Below are positions 1-7,313 of a stretch of 16,106 nt of DNA, in pieces. Numbering within the stretch: the stretch's first letter is position 1; each line of letters begins with the position of its first letter. The DNA is from an uncultured Phycisphaerales bacterium (lineage in GTDB: Bacteria; Planctomycetota; Phycisphaerae; UBA1845; CAIVHJ01): positions 1 through 16,106 of the forward strand of contig CAIVHJ010000179.1 in NCBI GenBank assembly GCA_903905665.1, read 5' to 3'. The notes beneath the pieces are model-generated. The model worked only from the letters and a program-made list of their open reading frames with translations, was not told the DNA's origin and ran no database searches. Made by a program: the position numbers and the translations under genes.

Positions 1-466
1 GGCTTCGATCGGACGGTTTCACAGCAATTTTGTCGCCGGTTCCGACTTCGTAACTGGGACGATCGATCCGGCGTCCGTTCACGTACACATGTCCGTGCAT
101 CACGATGGTACGCGCCGCTTTGGGCGAAGGCGCAAAACCGGTCCGACGAATCACGTTGTCCAGCCTTCGTTCCAGAAAAACCAGAAGCAATTCCCCGGTG
201 TTGCCTTTCGATTGTTCCGCGCGACGAAAATACCGCAAAAACTGCTTGTGATATACTCCATAATATCGCTTGACCTTTTGGGTTTCCCGCAAACGAATTC
301 CGTAGGTACTTCCTTTGGAACGACGCCACCCGTGCATTCCCGGAGGGCGGCAGCGGTTCTTGCGCTCCATCGGACATTTGGCCGACATGCAGCGCACACC
401 CTTGAGCATCAGTTTAATGCCTTCGCGGCGACATAATCGACAAACCGGACCAATATATCTTGACAT
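1..466 (-). CDS. rpsD: 30S ribosomal protein S4, C-terminus cut by window edge
   Basis: S4 is a primary 16S rRNA binding protein of the small subunit and, in many bacteria, a translational repressor of the alpha operon. The reading frame runs 155 codons from the ATG to the left edge without a stop, so roughly the last quarter is missing. Cysteines 9, 12, 26 and 31 form a Cx2C...Cx4C zinc site of the Thermus-like C+ type. Residues about 98-149 form the S4 RNA-binding domain (ERRLDNVIRRTGF, then VMHGHVYVNGRRI). The start is supported by a GAGG Shine-Dalgarno sequence 6 bases upstream. It lies 12 bases after rpsK, as in the usual rpsM-rpsK-rpsD order; rpoA and rplQ may follow outside the window. 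Identity is certain; only the end is unseen. Confidence 0.97.
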   Translation of the reverse strand, partial: MSRYIGPVCRLCRREGIKLMLKGVRCMSAKCPMERKNRCRPPGMHGWRRSKGSTYGIRLRETQKVKRYYGVYHKQFLRYFRRAEQSKGNTGELLLVFLERRLDNVIRRTGFAPSPKAARTIVMHGHVYVNGRRIDRPSYEVGTGDKIAVKPSDRS

Positions 467-478
467 TCAATACCTCAC

Positions 479-862
479 CTACACACGACGTCGTTTCGGC
501 GGCCGGCACCCGTTATGGGGGATCGGCGTGATGTCCTCGATGGACTGGATTCGCAACCCTGCGGCCTGCAGAGCAGTCACCGCCGACTCCCGACCGGATC
601 CCGGACCATTCACTTTGACCTCGACTTCCACGATACCAAATTTTCTGGCCGTTGAGGCAGCCGACTCAGCCGCCCGTTGCGCCGCAAAGGGAGTGCTCTT
701 TCGCGTTCCCTTGAAACCCACCGTTCCCGCCGAGGCCCAACACAACGTCTCACCGTTCACATCGGTGATCGTAATGATCGTATTGTTGAACGTCGCCCGA
801 ACATAGGCGATCGCTCGTGCGATGTTTCGACGAACTTTTTTGACGGCGCCACTTTTAGCCAC
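479..862 (-). CDS. rpsK: 30S ribosomal protein S11
   Basis: S11 is a platform protein of the 30S subunit that contacts 16S rRNA near the mRNA exit and the Shine-Dalgarno helix. The 127-residue product has the family core NNTIITITDVNGE, then SAGTVGFKGTRKSTPFAAQ, and a C-terminal PHNGCRPPKRRRV that is nearly identical to other bacteria. The HNG in that tail is the site that becomes isoaspartate in E. coli S11. Translation starts at a GTG inside the end of rpsM, giving an 8-base overlap. An AAGGAG ribosome binding site sits 7 bases before that GTG, which makes the start well supported and suggests translational coupling to S13. Confidence 0.98.
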   Translation of the reverse strand: MAKSGAVKKVRRNIARAIAYVRATFNNTIITITDVNGETLCWASAGTVGFKGTRKSTPFAAQRAAESAASTARKFGIVEVEVKVNGPGSGRESAVTALQAAGLRIQSIEDITPIPHNGCRPPKRRRV

Positions 863-1244
863 GATGCATCTCCTTCACGCCCTTCTTCCCGGCCACGGTC
901 TTCTTGGGACCCTTGCGCGTTCGCGCATTCGTTCGAGTGCGCTGACCACGAGCCGGAAGCCCCCGACGGTGACGACTGCCACGGTAGCAACCAATATCAC
1001 GAAGCCGAGCAATGTTCTGTTGAGCCTGACGACGCAGCTGACCTTCCACCACGTATTCACGCTCGATAATCGAGGCGATTTTGGTCACGTCGCCTTCCGA
1101 CAAATCCTTGGCGCGAATCGATTCGCCGATCCCCGCTTCCTTGAGAATCTGCCGACTTCGATAGGGGCCGATCCCGTAGATATAGGTCAACGCGATCACG
1201 ATTCGTTTGTCGCTGGGGACATCAATACCCGCAATACGAGGCAT
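855..1244 (-). CDS. rpsM: 30S ribosomal protein S13
   Basis: S13 sits in the head of the 30S subunit, forms bridges to the 50S subunit, and its C-terminal tail reaches the P-site tRNA. The 129-residue product opens with MPRIAGIDVPSDKR and has the helix-turn region YGIGPYRSRQIL and the basic tail RHRRGLPARGQRTRTNART, all diagnostic. The final residues are lysine-rich, as expected for the tRNA-contacting tail. A TGAGGAA ribosome binding site lies about 8 bases before the ATG and overlaps the stop of rpmJ. The 3' end overlaps rpsK by 8 bases. Confidence 0.98.
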   Translation of the reverse strand: MPRIAGIDVPSDKRIVIALTYIYGIGPYRSRQILKEAGIGESIRAKDLSEGDVTKIASIIEREYVVEGQLRRQAQQNIARLRDIGCYRGSRHRRGLPARGQRTRTNARTRKGPKKTVAGKKGVKEMHRG

Positions 1245-1254
1245 AGCTTATTCC

Positions 1255-1368
1255 TCAACCTTGGCGCTGCTTGTGGCGTGTGTTGCTGCAAATCACGCGC
1301 ACGACACCGCGACGCCGAACGATCTTACAATTGCTGCATATTCTCTTGACGCTGCTTCGTACTTTCAT
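1255..1368 (-). CDS. rpmJ: 50S ribosomal protein L36, zinc-binding form
   Basis: This small gene is easily missed. It encodes 37 residues beginning MKVRSSVKRICSNCK and ending SNTRHKQRQG, the full usual length of L36. Cys11, Cys14, Cys27 and His32 are all present, so this is the C+ zinc-ribbon form. L36 binds 23S rRNA near the base of the L7/L12 stalk. It lies 10 bases after map and 10 bases before rpsM, its usual place next to S13. A weak GGGA lies 5 bases before the ATG. infA, which often precedes it, is not here. Confidence 0.97.
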   Translation of the reverse strand: MKVRSSVKRICSNCKIVRRRGVVRVICSNTRHKQRQG

Positions 1369-1378
1369 GGAAATCCCA

Positions 1379-2173
1379 TTACCGGCCGTCCGTCAGCACA
1401 TCATTCCCGTGCTCCGTGACGGCGATTGTATGTTCAAAATGAGCGGCCCACCGGTGATCCTTCGTCACCACCGCCCAACCATCCTGATCTCCGTACTCCA
1501 CTTCCGGCCGACCCATATTCACCATCGGTTCGACCGCAAGGACCAGACCCGGAAGCAACTCAAAATCGTGCTTCGCCTGTTTGCGATCCCAGTAATTCGG
1601 AACTTTCGGGTCTTCATGCATCTGCTGTCCGATCCCGTGACCCACAAACTCCCGAACCACCGAAAAACCATGACCCTCCGCAAACTGCTGCATCATCCGG
1701 GAAATCTCGCTCCAGTACTTTCCGGGCTTCATTTCCCGAATCGCAATGCCAAGCATCTGTTCCGTAACATCCAACAGCCGCTGGACACGCTCCGAAACAT
1801 GGCCGATCGGAATCGTCACCGCCGCATCTCCACAGTAACCCTTCAATCGCACGCCGCAGTCAACACTAAGAATCTCGCCTTCACGCAGCGGACGATCGTT
1901 CGGTATCCCGTGCACCACCACGTCATTGACGCTCGTGCACAACGCCGCCGGAAACGGAAACCGCGATTTCGGAGCCTCCACACCCTTGAACAAGGCTTTC
2001 GCACCCGCCTCGGTAATCATGCGTTCGGCTTCCGCGTTGAGTTCCAGCGTCGTCATTCCGGGTCGGCATAACTCCTGCATTCGGTGCAGGACGCGGTAAA
2101 CCACTCTTCCGGCGTCACGCATGAATTCAACTTCACGCGGGCTTTTTAGAATGACTCCTTGTCGGGTCAACAA
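1379..2173 (-). CDS. map: Methionine aminopeptidase, type I
   Basis: The enzyme removes the initiator methionine from nascent proteins whose second residue is small, acting in the cytosol near the ribosomal tunnel exit. Counting from the chosen TTG start (264 residues), the metal ligands are Asp105 (SVDCGV), Asp116 (CGDAAVT), His179 (FVGHGIG), Glu215 (AVEPM) and Glu247 (FEHTIAV). His88 in NDVVVHGIP matches the substrate-binding histidine. All are intact, and there is no N-terminal zinc-finger extension. I chose TTG at 2173 because AGGA lies 7 bases upstream and because most family members start just before the ILKSPREVEFM motif. A GTG at 2200 would add nine residues but has no ribosome binding site. 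It sits between secY and rpmJ, where adk would often precede it. Confidence 0.93.
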   Translation of the reverse strand: MLTRQGVILKSPREVEFMRDAGRVVYRVLHRMQELCRPGMTTLELNAEAERMITEAGAKALFKGVEAPKSRFPFPAALCTSVNDVVVHGIPNDRPLREGEILSVDCGVRLKGYCGDAAVTIPIGHVSERVQRLLDVTEQMLGIAIREMKPGKYWSEISRMMQQFAEGHGFSVVREFVGHGIGQQMHEDPKVPNYWDRKQAKHDFELLPGLVLAVEPMVNMGRPEVEYGDQDGWAVVTKDHRWAAHFEHTIAVTEHGNDVLTDGR

Positions 2174-2235
2174 CCGTTTATCCTGATTTCTTCTCCACAC
2201 ACATTCGCGTTTCGGGCCGAAACTGAATTCAACTC

Positions 2236-3630
2236 CTAGGTGCGGGCCCCGCGAATCAAGCCGTCCGAACCAAGAAAACCCTGATAATTTCGCATCACCA
2301 AATTGGCTTCAATTCGCTGGATCGTGTCCAACGCCACACTCACGACGATCAGAAGACCCGTACCACCCAGATACTGCGTCACCACAAAATCAACCTCAAG
2401 CCACTCGGCTATCACCGTCGGCAAAATCGCAATCAACGCCAAGAAACCCGCGCCCACGTACGTAATCCGGGCCATGACCTTTTCAAGATAATCTGATGTT
2501 CGTTTCCCCGGCCGAAGCCCCGGAATGAAACTTCCATGCTCTCGCAAATTGTTGGCCATCTCCTTGGGTTGAAACTGTACGGTCGTCCAGAAATACGCAA
2601 ACACGTAAATCAATAAGATGTAACTCATTACATAAATGTAGCCGCCCCGCAAAAACGCGCGGCCCAACTCATCAAAAAATCCGAAGAATCGTTGGCCCCA
2701 TGCCCCTTGCGATCCCTGAAGTGACTCGGCCACTCGGCCGAAAATGATGCCCGGAAAAATCAGCAGCGAACTGGCGAAAATGATCGGCATCACCCCACCG
2801 TGATTGACGCGAAGCGGAAGATATTGCCGCTGCCCCCCATACACCCGCCGGCCCCGCATCTGCTTCGCCTGTTGGATCGGAATACGTCGCTGAGCCTGGG
2901 TGATCAGAATCGATCCCGCCACCACCCCCACGAACGCGACCAGCAGAAAAATCAATTTCCCCGGACCGTACGTCGCCCCGCTGGTGTCTCCGCTCATGCT
3001 CAAACTCGAAGTTCGGGCCACCTGGAGGATCGCCGACGGCATCCGGGCGATAATCCCCGCCATAATGATCAAACTGATCCCGTTCCCCACGCCGTACTCG
3101 TCAATCTGCTCCCCCAGCCACATCAGGAACATCGTTCCGCAAACCAGCGCCGAAAGCGCCATCAACCAAAACGTCCATGTTCCGCCGTAATCTTCGAATA
3201 CCCACCCGCGCGCCTGGAGATGCCACAACCATAACGAACCCGAAATCATGCAAATCGGAACCGTGGCATAACGCGTATACTCGTTGATCTTCTTGTATCC
3301 GGTCGTTCCCTCCCGACGAAGCTTCTCCAGTGCAGGAATCACCGTCGCCAGAAGCTGAAAAATAATCGACGAGGAAATGTACGGCATAATGCCCAACCCG
3401 AAAATCGTGCTTTGGGTCAGGTTTCCACCGGTAAAAATCGCAAAATACGCAAACGCGTCATTCATTCCACCCCCGCCCCGCTGCGAAGTCGTTTGCGTCA
3501 TCGCCTCCTGATTGATTCCGGGAAGCGGAATGTGATACCCGATGCGATAAATGCACAGCAACATCAGCGTGAAGAGCACTTTCTTCCGCAATTCGGGAAT
3601 CTTGAAAATGTTGACAAACGCACTGAACAC
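2236..3630 (-). CDS. secY: Protein translocase channel subunit SecY
   Basis: SecY is the pore of the SecYEG translocon in the inner membrane and passes secretory and membrane proteins. The 464-residue product is hydrophobic throughout, consistent with ten membrane segments. Family signatures include FGLGIMPYISSSIIFQLL, the following cytoplasmic EKLRREGTTGYKKINEYTRY, GVGNGISLIIMAGI and the late cytoplasmic loop GSFIPGLRPGKRTSDYL, which holds the essential arginine. A glycine-rich stretch follows the plug-side region near residue 50. I chose GTG at 3630 because GGGA lies 7 bases upstream and because MFSAFVNIFKIPELR matches typical SecY starts. The ATG at 3666 adds 12 odd residues and has no ribosome binding site. 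It follows rplO, as in other spc operons. Confidence 0.96.
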   Translation of the reverse strand: MFSAFVNIFKIPELRKKVLFTLMLLCIYRIGYHIPLPGINQEAMTQTTSQRGGGGMNDAFAYFAIFTGGNLTQSTIFGLGIMPYISSSIIFQLLATVIPALEKLRREGTTGYKKINEYTRYATVPICMISGSLWLWHLQARGWVFEDYGGTWTFWLMALSALVCGTMFLMWLGEQIDEYGVGNGISLIIMAGIIARMPSAILQVARTSSLSMSGDTSGATYGPGKLIFLLVAFVGVVAGSILITQAQRRIPIQQAKQMRGRRVYGGQRQYLPLRVNHGGVMPIIFASSLLIFPGIIFGRVAESLQGSQGAWGQRFFGFFDELGRAFLRGGYIYVMSYILLIYVFAYFWTTVQFQPKEMANNLREHGSFIPGLRPGKRTSDYLEKVMARITYVGAGFLALIAILPTVIAEWLEVDFVVTQYLGGTGLLIVVSVALDTIQRIEANLVMRNYQGFLGSDGLIRGART

Positions 3631-3674
3631 GAATCGATCCCATCCTATTGACGACGCACCACGCATGGGTGGTG

Positions 3675-4133
3675 CTAGCGGTCTTTCTTGATCTCCTGCG
3701 CCTCTCCACCGATGCCGGTGATCTTTTCTCGGGCACTTTTGCTGAACGCGTCGGCGGTCACCGTCAGTTTTTTGGTCAGAGAACCGTCTCCGAGAATTTT
3801 GACCCGGCTTCCGGAGGAACGGATCAACCCGGCCACTTTCAGCGATTCCTTGGTCACATTCGCACCCGAATCAAAACATCGCTCCAGCGATGAAACATTC
3901 ACAATGTCGTAACCCAGACGGAAAAAGGCGTTATTAAATCCGCGTTTCGGCAACCGGCGGAAAAACGGCATCTGACCCCCTTCGGTCAGCCGTCGCATGG
4001 TCCCCCCCGATCGGGATCCGAGACCTTTTTGCCCGCGAGTCGATGTCTTCCCGTGACCCGAACCGCAACCGCGACCGACGCGCTTGCGCGGCTTGTTCGC
4101 TCCTGCTCGACTGGTAATCTCTGCTATTTCCAT
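3675..4133 (-). CDS. rplO: 50S ribosomal protein L15
   Basis: L15 is a 23S rRNA binding protein needed in late 50S assembly; its long N-terminal arm threads into the subunit core. The 152-residue product has the basic, glycine-rich N-terminus with KRVGRGCGSGHGKTSTRGQ and the signature GGQMPFFRRLPKRGFNN, followed by the globular C-terminal domain. Length is normal for the family. GGAA lies about 8 bases upstream of the ATG. Only 14 bases separate it from rpsE, so rpmD (L30), which usually sits between the two, is absent. secY follows. Confidence 0.98.
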   Translation of the reverse strand: MEIAEITSRAGANKPRKRVGRGCGSGHGKTSTRGQKGLGSRSGGTMRRLTEGGQMPFFRRLPKRGFNNAFFRLGYDIVNVSSLERCFDSGANVTKESLKVAGLIRSSGSRVKILGDGSLTKKLTVTADAFSKSAREKITGIGGEAQEIKKDR

Positions 4134-4147
4134 ACGTGCACTTCCGT

Positions 4148-4651
4148 CTAAACGCCCAGTGACACACCCCGCAAACGCTCCACTTCTTCTCTATTGACCA
4201 GCAGTTTGAGTCCTTCAAGGGCGGCTCGAACGAGATTCTTGGGACTGCTCGATCCGAAACTCTTGGTCAGCACATCGTGAATGCCCGCCAACTCCAGTAC
4301 CGCTCGAACGCTGGTCCCTGCGATGACACCGGTTCCCGCACTGGCCGGAACCAGCACGACCTGGCTGGCCCCATATCGACCGCGCACCTGATGCGGAATC
4401 GTCGTTCCCTTGAGGTGTACCTTCGTGATGTTGCGATGGGCCAACTTGATGGCTTTCTCCACGGCGGTCGGCACTTCGTTGGCTTTGCCGTAACCCATAC
4501 CCACCTGCCCATGGCGATCCCCAACCACCACCAGGGCTGCAAAACTGAATCGCTGCCCACCCTTGACGACCGTGGCGCACCGATACACGCGAACCACGTT
4601 CTCTTCAAATACTTTTTCCTGCGTTCCAACTGCCGGAGATTCTGGCATCAT
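4148..4651 (-). CDS. rpsE: 30S ribosomal protein S5
   Basis: S5 lies on the solvent side of the 30S subunit near the mRNA entry channel and affects decoding accuracy. From ATG 4651 the protein is 167 residues, normal for the family. It has the double-stranded RNA-binding fold (FSFAALVVVGDRHGQVGMGYGKA), then the C-terminal domain with LVPASAGTGVIAGTSVRAVLE and SFGSSSPKNLVRA. The frame stays open upstream to a TTG at 4711, but the extra residues do not resemble S5. GGA lies about 6 bases before the chosen ATG; the next codon is also ATG (4648), so the start is uncertain by one residue. The 67-base gap to rplR is longer than its neighbours' and can form a small hairpin. Confidence 0.97.
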   Translation of the reverse strand: MMPESPAVGTQEKVFEENVVRVYRCATVVKGGQRFSFAALVVVGDRHGQVGMGYGKANEVPTAVEKAIKLAHRNITKVHLKGTTIPHQVRGRYGASQVVLVPASAGTGVIAGTSVRAVLELAGIHDVLTKSFGSSSPKNLVRAALEGLKLLVNREEVERLRGVSLGV

Positions 4652-4675
4652 AAATAATCCAACTTCAAAGCCAAT

Positions 4676-4694
4676 GTCGCCCACGCGGAGCGAC
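4676..4694 (-). promoter_or_regulatory. Possible hairpin in rplR-rpsE gap
   Basis: In the transcribed strand GTCGC and GCGAC can form a perfect 5-base-pair stem around a 9-base loop, about 25 bases upstream of the rpsE start. No T-tract follows, so it is not a terminator. Its position could affect rpsE translation, but a stem this short can arise by chance. Confidence 0.25.
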
Positions 4695-4718
4695 CAGCGA
4701 CAACCGTTCAAACAAGAA

Positions 4719-5087
4719 TCAGAATTTCAAACCCCCCTCACGGGCAGCGTCCGCGAGTGCCTTCACCCGCCCATGAAACAACCGTCCGTTCCGATCAAAA
4801 GTCACTTCCGCAATGCCCTGCCGAATCGCTTGAGCGGCTATTTCCTTGCCGACCAGAACCGCCGCGATCTTGTTGCTTCCGTTCTTGAACTGTCCCGACA
4901 ATGCGGGGCTCGATGTGCCCACCGCACACAATGTGCGACTGGCCATGTCGTCGATCAACTGAACGTAAATGTGGTGCCGGCTGCGAAAAACCGACATCCG
5001 CGGTCGTCGGGCCGTTCCAAGAATCCTCTTGCGAATCCGCATCTTGCGACGATCCCGCCGGAGGGTTTTAATTTCGTGCATGCTCAT
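4719..5087 (-). CDS. rplR: 50S ribosomal protein L18
   Basis: L18 binds 5S rRNA together with L5 and L25 and anchors it in the central protuberance. The 122-residue product shows the basic N-terminus RRKMRIRKRILGTARRPRMS, then the core VFRSRHHIYVQLIDD and the helix around KIAAVLVGKEIAAQAI. The C-terminal HGRVKALADAAREGGLKF is the conserved end. The first ATG of the frame is preceded by AGAGG at a spacing of about 8 bases. A second ATG two codons on is an alternative start. It follows rplF by 18 bases. Confidence 0.98.
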   Translation of the reverse strand: MSMHEIKTLRRDRRKMRIRKRILGTARRPRMSVFRSRHHIYVQLIDDMASRTLCAVGTSSPALSGQFKNGSNKIAAVLVGKEIAAQAIRQGIAEVTFDRNGRLFHGRVKALADAAREGGLKF

Positions 5088-5105
5088 GACGCTGTCCTCT
5101 CGGAA

Positions 5106-5696
5106 TCACCCACCCGTCGTGAAGGCTTTGCCCTGTTTGCGCTTCACGTGCTCACCCTCGTATCGAATGCCCTTGCCCTTGTACGGTTCCGGTTTGCGAA
5201 GAGCGCGAATTTCCGATGCAAATTCACCCACTTTTTGCTTGTCAATGCCGCGAATCAGCAGTTTCGCCGGCTCGTTGTCTCCTCGTGCCGCCGGGGCTTC
5301 GACCACTACCTCGACCCCTTCGGGAATCGGAATGCTGAACTGGGGACCCTTGTTGATGCTGAGACCCGAAAAACCGACGTTAACCTGCAACCGCTTGTTT
5401 TGAATGCTGCAGCCGTAACCCGTCCCGTAAATCAATAACCGTTTCTCGTAACCGGACTGAACCCCCTTGATCATGTTCGCCAGTATCGCGCGTGTCGTTC
5501 CATGCAATTGGCGACTGGTTTTTTCGTCGTCGTGACGTCGAACAACAATCTGCTGGTTCTCCATCGCGACATCCATCACCGCAGACGTCGTCCATTGAAG
5601 CTGGCCCTTCGGCCCCTTCATGGTGACGGTCTGACCTGCTACGTTCACCTGAATTCCCGCAGGAATCGCAATCGGCTTTTTACCTATACGTGACAT
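5106..5696 (-). CDS. rplF: 50S ribosomal protein L6
   Basis: L6 binds 23S rRNA near the sarcin-ricin loop and the factor-binding site. The 196-residue product starts MSRIGKKPIAIPAGI and has two repeated L6 domains, with RQLHGTTRAILANMIKGV in the first and EIRALRKPEPYKGKGIRYE near the end, all typical. The second domain carries a short acidic and alanine-rich insertion (VVEAPAARGDNEPA, about residues 131-144). Only a weak GGGTG precedes the start, with rpsH ending 36 bases upstream. Confidence 0.98.
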   Translation of the reverse strand: MSRIGKKPIAIPAGIQVNVAGQTVTMKGPKGQLQWTTSAVMDVAMENQQIVVRRHDDEKTSRQLHGTTRAILANMIKGVQSGYEKRLLIYGTGYGCSIQNKRLQVNVGFSGLSINKGPQFSIPIPEGVEVVVEAPAARGDNEPAKLLIRGIDKQKVGEFASEIRALRKPEPYKGKGIRYEGEHVKRKQGKAFTTGG

Positions 5697-5732
5697 CGTT
5701 CACACCCGTCGCTTGCATCAGTCAACTCGTCG

Positions 5733-6128
5733 TTAATACACCGTACAGAGAAGTTCGCCTCCCACGTTCTGTGATCGGCACTGGCGGTCGCTCATCACCC
5801 CTTTGGGGGTGGAGACTATCGCTATGCCCATACCGTTCAAAACGCGGGGAATGTCAGTCGCTTTCCTGTAAATCCGGCAACCGGGTTTGGAAACCCGATC
5901 CAGTTTGTGAATGATCTCCTCTCCCCGGGGACCATACTTGAGCTCAATCCGCAACTGATTCTGTGTGGTATCCTCGATCACGTCGAAACCCTTGATGTAG
6001 CCTTCATCGTGCAATACCTGGACCACTCCGACCTTCACCCGGGAACTCGGCACCAATACCGTTTCCTTGTGAATTCGGATACCGTTGCGTATGCGTGTCA
6101 GCAGATCGGCAATTGGGTCAGCCCACAT
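5733..6128 (-). CDS. rpsH: 30S ribosomal protein S8
   Basis: S8 binds helix 21 of 16S rRNA and is needed for assembly of the 30S central domain. In E. coli it also represses the spc operon by binding a copy of its rRNA site in the rplE mRNA; nothing here shows whether that applies. The 131-residue product begins with WADPIADLLTRIRNG and ends with the classic GGELLCTVY, where most bacteria have a similar GGELLC-V-Y/W tail. NGMGIAIVSTPKGVMSDRQ is the conserved C-terminal core. AAGGA lies 7 bases upstream of the ATG. Confidence 0.98.
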   Translation of the reverse strand: MWADPIADLLTRIRNGIRIHKETVLVPSSRVKVGVVQVLHDEGYIKGFDVIEDTTQNQLRIELKYGPRGEEIIHKLDRVSKPGCRIYRKATDIPRVLNGMGIAIVSTPKGVMSDRQCRSQNVGGELLCTVY

Positions 6129-6143
6129 GAAAGCATCCTTCGC

Positions 6144-6157
6144 GCTGGATTACCAGC
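6144..6157 (-). promoter_or_regulatory. Short hairpin spanning the rpsN stop codon
   Basis: In the transcript GCTGG and CCAGC form a perfect 5-base-pair stem around a TAAT loop, and the TAA in that loop is the rpsN stop codon. The rpsH ribosome binding site AAGGA starts five bases after the stem. This placement could couple or modulate rpsH translation, but the stem is short. Confidence 0.3.
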
Positions 6158-6335
6158 TCGCCTTACGAACCCCCGGAATCTTGCCTTCGTTGGCAAGGGT
6201 CCGAAAACAGATTCGGCACAATCGGAATTTTCGATAAACCGCACGCGACCGACCGCAAATTTCACACCGCCGCACTTTGCGGCTCTTGAATTTCGGTGTC
6301 TCGTGCGATTTGTTCATCCACGCTTTTGTCGCCAT
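6150..6335 (-). CDS. rpsN: 30S ribosomal protein S14, zinc-binding short form
   Basis: S14 sits in the 30S head and is needed for late assembly. The 61-residue length and cysteines 24, 27, 40 and 43 (CEIC...CRIC) identify the short zinc-ribbon type (type Z), not the longer zinc-free form. The end FRTLANEGKIPGVRKASW is diagnostic. AGGA lies about 10 bases before the ATG. It occupies the normal slot between rplE and rpsH. The stop codon lies inside a small hairpin. Confidence 0.98.
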   Translation of the reverse strand: MATKAWMNKSHETPKFKSRKVRRCEICGRSRAVYRKFRLCRICFRTLANEGKIPGVRKASW

Positions 6336-6360
6336 AATCGGTCAATCCTGAAACTTTCGG

Positions 6361-6906
6361 CTAATTCTGACTTCGGAACGGCATTCCCAGTTCGGTCAAC
6401 AACTTGCGGCCTTCCGCATCATCCTTCGCATTCGTCACCACGGTGACGTTCATGCCCTGAACAAACTCCACCTGATCAATGTCCACTTCCGGAAACACCG
6501 TCTGCTCACTCAAGCCCAGCGAATAATTACCGTGTCCGTCAAATCCGTTGGGGTCCAGTCCGCGAAAATCCCGAATACGCGGAATCGCAATCGTGATCAA
6601 GCGATCCAGAAATTCATACATCCGCCGACCCCGAAGCGTCACTTTGCATCCGATCGGAACTCCCTGTCGCAATTTGAAATTGGACACGCTCTTTTTGGCG
6701 TTGCAGACGACCGGTTTCTGACCGGACAACTTCGTCAAATCCGCAACCGCCGCATCCATCCGCTTGCGGTCCAGAAGCGCCGACCCGACTCCCATGGACA
6801 CCACGACCTTCTCAAGCCGCGGAATCGAAAGAACATTCTTGCGATCCAGCGCCTTCTGAAGCGAAGGAATCACCTGCGTTTTATATTTTTCCATCAATCG
6901 GGTCAT
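6361..6906 (-). CDS. rplE: 50S ribosomal protein L5
   Basis: L5 binds 5S rRNA and contacts P-site tRNA from the central protuberance. From ATG 6906 the product is 181 residues, the usual length. It begins MTRLMEKYKTQVIPSL and contains IPRLEKVVVSMGVG, the motif KSVSNFKLRQGVPIGCKVTL, and NYSLGLSEQTVFPEVD. The frame opens earlier at a GTG (6933) that overlaps the rplX stop as GTGA, adding nine residues. I prefer the ATG because the extra residues are not family-like and the GTG has no ribosome binding site, while GAGG lies about 11 bases before the ATG. A coupled GTG start remains possible. Confidence 0.97.
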   Translation of the reverse strand: MTRLMEKYKTQVIPSLQKALDRKNVLSIPRLEKVVVSMGVGSALLDRKRMDAAVADLTKLSGQKPVVCNAKKSVSNFKLRQGVPIGCKVTLRGRRMYEFLDRLITIAIPRIRDFRGLDPNGFDGHGNYSLGLSEQTVFPEVDIDQVEFVQGMNVTVVTNAKDDAEGRKLLTELGMPFRSQN

Positions 6907-6929
6907 GGCTCGTTTTTCCTCGGCGCGGT

Positions 6930-7277
6930 TCACTTCAGCCGTTTGACTTCATCCAACACCGTTCCCGTGACCGTTACTCGCTTCTTGGAAATAATGTGTC
7001 CCTGTTCATCTCGTTGCAATTCCATTCGAACGCGTTGGCCGCGGTTGGTCTTCGGATCCACGGGAAGCACGTTGGACACATGGATCGGGGCTTCTTTCTG
7101 AATTCGGCCTCCCTGGGGGTGGCGACGCGAAGGACGAACGTGGCGATACACCATGTTCACGCCTTCTACCACCACAAGATTCTTGTCGCGAATCATGCGC
7201 AGAATCTTGCCTCGCTCTCCCTTGTGGTTGCCCGCGATCACTTCCACCGTATCATTTTTCTTAATGTGAAACGCCAT
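6930..7277 (-). CDS. rplX: 50S ribosomal protein L24
   Basis: L24 is an early assembly protein of the 50S subunit located at the tunnel exit. The 115-residue product starts MAFHIKKNDTVEVIAGNHKG and carries the KOW motif (about residues 8-27, with GERGKIL after it). VVEGVNMVYRHVRPSRRHPQGG and the later APIHVSNVLPVDP are conserved in the family. An upstream in-frame GTG at 7298 would add seven residues with no family support. The ribosome binding site is poor (AAGAG very close to the ATG). The gap to rplN is 36 bases. Confidence 0.97.
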   Translation of the reverse strand: MAFHIKKNDTVEVIAGNHKGERGKILRMIRDKNLVVVEGVNMVYRHVRPSRRHPQGGRIQKEAPIHVSNVLPVDPKTNRGQRVRMELQRDEQGHIISKKRVTVTGTVLDEVKRLK

Positions 7278-7313
7278 ACACTCTTGTCTCTGACCCACCC
7301 ACCGAGAGAAAAC

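Noticed and set aside
4563..5438. A 291-codon plus-strand open frame opposite rpsE, rplR and rplF
   Set aside because: Antisense to conserved genes and without recognisable content.
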